DNA from: CBFGWV01 sp965652545
GTDB taxonomy: Bacteria; Pseudomonadota; Gammaproteobacteria; Competibacterales; Competibacteraceae
Length of the DNA: 8,859 bases
Reading direction: 5' to 3'
Assembly: GCA_965652545.1 (NCBI GenBank)
Contig: CBFGWV010000207.1
Span: 1 to 8,859, forward strand
Under the pieces are notes generated by a model that saw only the letters and a list, made by a program, of their open reading frames with translations, was not told the DNA's origin and searched no databases. The stretch's first letter is position 1. Every line of letters starts with the position of its first letter. Of this stretch, positions 6,501 through 8,859 are shown piece after piece. A program made the translations under genes and the position numbers.

Positions 6501-7505
6501 GTGTCCGGGGTGCCGATCGGTCTGCCGCCCGGCTTGCCGACACGCGTGTTCGCCGGCTTGCAGGGCGGGGCTGCCGTGTCCGGGGACGCACTGGCCGCCG
6601 AGATCGGCGTCAGTCGGGCCGCGGTGTGGCAGGCGGTCAAACGTCTGCGCGACCTCGGCCTGGATATCTCAGCGGTCCGCGGACGTGGATACCGGCTCAA
6701 TCAGCCGACCGACTGGCTCGATGCGGCAGCCGTCACGGACGCCCTCCCATCGTCGGTCTCGACGCGGGTCCAATTGGACTTGCGCGGTACCGTCGATTCC
6801 ACCAGCGACGAATTGTGGCGGCAGGCGCGCTTCAACGCCGCCAGTGGCCGCGTCTGCCTCGCGGAGCGGCAGACGGCCGGCCGTGGTCGTCGCGGTCGGC
6901 AATGGGCCTCGCCCTTCGGGGCGAGCCTGTACCTGTCCATGCTTTGGCGTTTCGACTGCGGGCCAGACCGCCTGTCGGGCTTATCGTTGCGCGTCGGTGC
7001 ACAGGTCGCAGGCGTGCTGCGGACGCTGGGACTGCCTGGGGTCGGCCTGAAATGGCCCAACGACCTGTTGGTCAACCGGCGCAAGCTCGGTGGCATTCTC
7101 ATGGAACTGCAGGGCGAGAGCGGCGGGCCGAGTGTCGTGGTAACGGGAGTCGGCCTGAACGTCGCCCTGCCGTCCACCGCGGCTGCACTCATCGATCAGC
7201 CCTGGACGGACATGCACGCGCAGCCCGGCGGGCGCGGCATCGGTCGCAATGCACTGGCGGCGGCGCTGATCGAGGCGCTGACACGGGATTTCATCGATAT
7301 CGACCGCCACGGTGTCGGGCCGGTGTCCGTGCTATGGGAGGACTTCGACCTGACACGCGACCAGCCGGTAACCATCCACCACGGCACCGAGCGCATCGAG
7401 GGTGTCGCCCGCGGCGTCGACGACGATGGTGCCTTACTGGTGGACACCCCGCGCGGTCGCCAGCGCCTGTTGGCCGGCGAGGTGAGCCTGAGGCTTGCTC
7501 CATGA
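6501..7505 (+). CDS. birA: Bifunctional biotin--[acetyl-CoA-carboxylase] ligase / biotin operon repressor BirA
   Basis: BirA (334 aa) makes biotinyl-AMP, attaches biotin to the AccB subunit of acetyl-CoA carboxylase and, in forms with a DNA-binding domain, represses biotin synthesis genes. Residues about 14-66 form the winged helix-turn-helix (IGVSRAAVWQAVKRLRDLGL, then RGRGYRL), so this is the regulatory type. The catalytic core shows the biotin-binding loop GRGRRGR (127-133) within QTAGRGRRGRQWASP, KWPND (184-188), KLGGIL (195-200) and GVGLN (216-220). A C-terminal SH3-like domain ends the protein (about 285-334). The GTG at 6501 is chosen because it gives the family length (E. coli 321 aa) and begins just after the upstream small ORF; GTG at 6510 is an alternative. 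The open frame continues upstream to 6240 but overlaps ccoS. The stop overlaps coaX (ATGA). Confidence 0.95.
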   Translation: MSGVPIGLPPGLPTRVFAGLQGGAAVSGDALAAEIGVSRAAVWQAVKRLRDLGLDISAVRGRGYRLNQPTDWLDAAAVTDALPSSVSTRVQLDLRGTVDSTSDELWRQARFNAASGRVCLAERQTAGRGRRGRQWASPFGASLYLSMLWRFDCGPDRLSGLSLRVGAQVAGVLRTLGLPGVGLKWPNDLLVNRRKLGGILMELQGESGGPSVVVTGVGLNVALPSTAAALIDQPWTDMHAQPGGRGIGRNALAAALIEALTRDFIDIDRHGVGPVSVLWEDFDLTRDQPVTIHHGTERIEGVARGVDDDGALLVDTPRGRQRLLAGEVSLRLAP

Positions 7506-8266
7506 GTCGCCGCTTGCTGGTGGACCTGGGCAATACCCGGATCAAATGGTGGCTCGAGCAGGGGCATCTCTTGGCCGCTGATCGCGCCGAGCATCACGGT
7601 ACTGATGGCATGGCGCTGGCTGAGCGCTGCTTCGCCGCCCTGGCGCCACCGCAGCAGGTCGTCATCGCCAGCGTCGCTGCGCCCGCGGTCACGGACGCCC
7701 TGGCGGACTGGATGCGGCAGCACTGGTCGATCGACCCGGTACGTTTGGTCAGTCCGGCACATGGCTTGGGCGTGCGCAACGCCTATGCCGAGCCCGCGCG
7801 CCTGGGCGTGGACCGCTGGCTCACCCTGATTGCCGCCTGGCATCAAGGCTTGGCGCCGGCGGTGATCGTCGATTGCGGAACGGCGATCACCATCGACGCC
7901 CTGGCCGGCGACGGGCGCCACCTTGGCGGTGTGATCCTGCCCGGACCCGAGCTGCAGCGTCAGTCGCTGAGCGCGCGGGCCCGCGGCATCCCGGACGAAC
8001 CCTGGGCGCCCGCCGCACCCCTGGGCCGCGACACCCGCAGCGGCGTCAGCGGGGGGTGCATCCTCGGTGTGGCGGCGGCCATCGACGCCATCGCGCGGCA
8101 GCAGGTACACGCGCTTGGCGGTCAGGCCATGCTGGTGATCACCGGCGGCGGGGCCGAGCAGATCCTGCCCTGGCTGGCGAGCGGCTGGCTGCACCGCCCC
8201 GGTCTTGTACTCGAGGGCTTGCGACTGTGGGCGGATGCGTTGCCGCCCATGCCGGGCCTGGAGTAG
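7502..8266 (+). CDS. coaX: Type III pantothenate kinase CoaX
   Basis: CoaX (254 aa) phosphorylates pantothenate, the first step of coenzyme A synthesis, in the cytoplasm. Type III kinases belong to the ASKHA fold; they are insensitive to CoA feedback and usually need a monovalent cation. The phosphate-binding motif DLGNTRIKW is at residues 8-16. The substrate-binding region GLGVRNAYAEPARLGVDRW (88-106) includes Asp104 of the GxDR motif, the likely catalytic base. The second phosphate motif DCGTAITID is at 124-132, GGVILPG at 142-148 and TGGGA at 214-218. The ATG overlaps the birA stop by the ATGA arrangement, so the pair is co-translated. Downstream the first tRNA gene is only 17 bases away. 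The birA-coaX pair before a tRNA-tuf operon also occurs in pseudomonads; E. coli has the unrelated coaA in this place. Confidence 0.95.
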   Translation: MSRRLLVDLGNTRIKWWLEQGHLLAADRAEHHGTDGMALAERCFAALAPPQQVVIASVAAPAVTDALADWMRQHWSIDPVRLVSPAHGLGVRNAYAEPARLGVDRWLTLIAAWHQGLAPAVIVDCGTAITIDALAGDGRHLGGVILPGPELQRQSLSARARGIPDEPWAPAAPLGRDTRSGVSGGCILGVAAAIDAIARQQVHALGGQAMLVITGGGAEQILPWLASGWLHRPGLVLEGLRLWADALPPMPGLE

Positions 8267-8269
8267 ACT
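8240..8269 (+). promoter_or_regulatory. Candidate promoter of the tRNA-tuf operon, overlapping the coaX stop codon
   Basis: TTGCCG (8240-8245) and TAGACT (8264-8269) are separated by 18 bases. The -10 hexamer shares its TAG with the coaX stop codon. Transcription would start at about 8276, a few bases before the first tRNA. The bases after the -10 (GCCGGCCC) are entirely G/C, as in the discriminators of stringently controlled stable-RNA promoters. The -35 match is 4 of 6 and the -10 match 4 of 6, so this is a proposal from pattern only. Confidence 0.4.
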
Positions 8270-8283
8270 GCCGGCCCTGAGAC

Positions 8284-8359
8284 GCTGGCGTAGCTCAGTC
8301 GGTAGAGCAGCTGATTTGTAATCAGCAGGTCGGGGGTTCGATTCCGTCCGCCAGCACCA
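8284..8359 (+). tRNA. thrU: tRNA-Thr (anticodon UGU)
   Basis: A 76-base tRNA gene with encoded CCA. The acceptor stem GCTGGCG pairs fully with CGCCAGC. The D-arm is GCTC/GAGC. The anticodon stem GCTGA/TCAGC encloses the loop TTTGTAA, giving anticodon TGT (8317-8319), which reads ACA and possibly other ACN codons. The T-arm is odd: GGGGG (8332-8336) faces CCGTC (8344-8348), giving a G-U at pair 50-64 and a G-G mismatch at 51-63, while the loop TTCGATT is normal. It is the first tRNA of the cluster, matching the position of thrU in E. coli. Identity is certain from the anticodon; full activity is likely but not shown. Confidence 0.95.
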
Positions 8360-8389
8360 AAATCTTTTCGCTCAAGATCGCTTTCACCC

Positions 8390-8418
8390 TTGACACGATG
8401 GCTTTTCTGCAAAAGAAT
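8390..8418 (+). promoter_or_regulatory. Candidate internal promoter before tRNA-Tyr
   Basis: A perfect TTGACA (8390-8395) is followed after 17 bases by AAGAAT (8413-8418, 4 of 6 matches to the -10 consensus). The start would fall at about 8425, a few bases before tRNA-Tyr. A small hairpin, CTTTT/AAAAG with loop CTGC (8402-8415), lies within the spacer and the -10. A consensus -35 is uncommon by chance in such GC-rich DNA, but this spacer is AT-richer than the genes, and the call is by pattern only. Confidence 0.4.
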
Positions 8419-8433
8419 TGCGAGCTCGGTTTG

Positions 8434-8518
8434 GGAGGGGTACCCAAGCGGTCAACGGGAGCAGACTGTAAATCTGCCGGCTCAGCCTTCGTAGGTTCGA
8501 ATCCTACCCCCTCCACCA
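8434..8518 (+). tRNA. tyrU: tRNA-Tyr (anticodon GUA)
   Basis: An 85-base class II tRNA gene with a long variable arm and encoded CCA. The acceptor GGAGGGG pairs with CCCCTCC. The anticodon stem GCAGA/TCTGC encloses CTGTAAA, with anticodon GTA (8468-8470), reading UAU and UAC. The T-arm GTAGG/CCTAC around TTCGAAT is perfect. It is separated from tRNA-Thr(UGU) by 74 bases and from tRNA-Gly by 42 bases. Confidence 0.98.
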
Positions 8519-8560
8519 GATTTAAGGTTTCTGGATGTGCCGGCTTAAGGTCAAAGGTCT

Positions 8561-8634
<74 letters not shown>

Positions 8635-8654
8635 GAACGGTTTTAGAAACTTAA

Positions 8655-8730
8655 GCCCATGTAGCTCAGTCGGTAGAGCACGTCCTTGGTAAGGACGAGG
8701 TCACCAGTTCAAATCTGGTCATGGGCTCCA
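8655..8730 (+). tRNA. thrT: tRNA-Thr (anticodon GGU)
   Basis: A 76-base tRNA gene with encoded CCA. The acceptor GCCCATG pairs with CATGGGC. The anticodon stem CGTCC/GGACG encloses TTGGTAA, with anticodon GGT (8688-8690), reading ACC and ACU. The T-arm ACCAG/CTGGT around TTCAAAT is perfect, unlike that of the other threonine tRNA in this cluster. It is the last tRNA before tuf, as thrT is in E. coli. Confidence 0.98.
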
Positions 8731-8795
8731 TTTTCTTATTAATGCTTTAGTCCGTTTCGGGCCGCAAGTCTTGAGCTTTCTTGGAGAGTCGGTCG
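8731..8795 (+). promoter_or_regulatory. tRNA-tuf spacer with tuf ribosome binding site
   Basis: Sixty-five bases separate the last tRNA from tuf. The spacer opens with TTTTCTTATT directly after the tRNA 3' end, which might allow some termination there, although tuf is expected to be reached by read-through. GGAG (8783-8786) lies nine bases before the ATG and is the likely Shine-Dalgarno sequence. I see no convincing separate promoter. Confidence 0.45.
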
Positions 8796-8859
8796 ATGTC
8801 CAAAGAAAAATTCCAGCGTACCAAGCCGCATGTAAACGTGGGGACGATTGGCCATGTTG
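8796..8859 (+). CDS. tuf: Elongation factor Tu (EF-Tu), N-terminal part
   Basis: The window ends 64 bases into this gene, giving MSKEKFQRTKPHVNVGTIGHV, the near-universal EF-Tu N-terminus. The last residues lead into the GTP-binding P-loop (GHVDHGKT), which is cut by the window edge. EF-Tu delivers aminoacyl-tRNAs to the ribosome. The ATG is preceded by GGAG at nine bases. Position after thrU-tyrU-glyT-thrT corresponds to tufB of E. coli, but whether a second tuf copy exists elsewhere cannot be told here, so the neutral symbol is used. Confidence 0.97.
   Translation, partial: MSKEKFQRTKPHVNVGTIGHV

Noticed and set aside
7196..8194. Long minus-strand ORF (332 aa) opposite birA and coaX
   Set aside because: It is a shadow of two well-supported genes, with low-complexity Arg/Gly/His-rich translation and no motif.
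8362..8378. Short inverted repeat ATCTT/AAGAT after tRNA-Thr(UGU)
   Set aside because: Only 5 bp with a 7-base loop and no T-run; too weak to call a terminator or processing site.
8122..8412. Minus-strand ORF of 96 aa containing RNRTPDLLITNQLLYRLSYA
   Set aside because: It is antisense to tRNA-Thr(UGU) and the end of coaX; the peptide is a common spurious annotation from antisense tRNA sequence.
8322..8516. Minus-strand ORF of 64 aa containing GFEPTKAEPADLQSAP
   Set aside because: This is the familiar false protein produced by translating the reverse complement of a tRNA-Tyr gene; it lies over tRNA-Tyr and the tail of tRNA-Thr.
8522..8551. Direct repeat TTAAGGT twice in the tRNA-Tyr to tRNA-Gly spacer
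   Set aside because: A seven-base repeat with no other structure is likely chance.

Overview
This window reads as ordinary chromosomal DNA of a high-GC gammaproteobacterium. The protein families (a complete cbb3-oxidase maturation set) and the birA / pantothenate kinase / tRNA-Thr-Tyr-Gly-Thr / tuf order both point to Gammaproteobacteria. Codon third positions are strongly G/C. I would guess a Chromatiales/Ectothiorhodospiraceae-like lineage, but the sequence alone does not fix the genus. Every gene is on the plus strand, and no stretch longer than about 85 bases between genes is empty.

Positions 1-1513 hold the end of the structural operon of cytochrome cbb3 oxidase: the 3' end of ccoO, then ccoQ and ccoP, with stop and start codons overlapping at both junctions. 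An 82-base gap follows, carrying a GTAG-headed hairpin that looks like a single REP-type element. Positions 1596-6382 hold the assembly operon ccoG-ccoH-ccoI-ccoS. It encodes a membrane ferredoxin-like protein, a FixH protein with an unusual multi-helix N-terminus, a copper-exporting P1B ATPase, and a small membrane protein. Together these make the copper-loaded, heme-containing high-affinity terminal oxidase used under low oxygen.

Between ccoS and birA lies a 28-codon reading frame for a single hydrophobic helix (6412-6498). It is too short for routine gene callers, but it has strong GC3 bias and its stop is two bases from the birA start.

Positions 6501-8266 hold birA (biotin ligase with the DNA-binding domain) overlapping coaX (type III pantothenate kinase). 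Positions 8284-8730 hold four CCA-encoding tRNA genes: Thr(UGU), Tyr(GUA), Gly(UCC), Thr(GGU). The window ends with the first 21 codons of tuf (EF-Tu). This matches the tRNA-tufB operon known from E. coli (thrU-tyrU-glyT-thrT-tufB), with coaX in the slot that E. coli gives to coaA.

I did not find a wholly new system. The observations most worth checking are the 28-aa membrane ORF, the N-terminally extended CcoH, a G-G mismatch in the T-stem of tRNA-Thr(UGU), two candidate promoters feeding the tRNA-tuf operon, and the REP-like hairpin.
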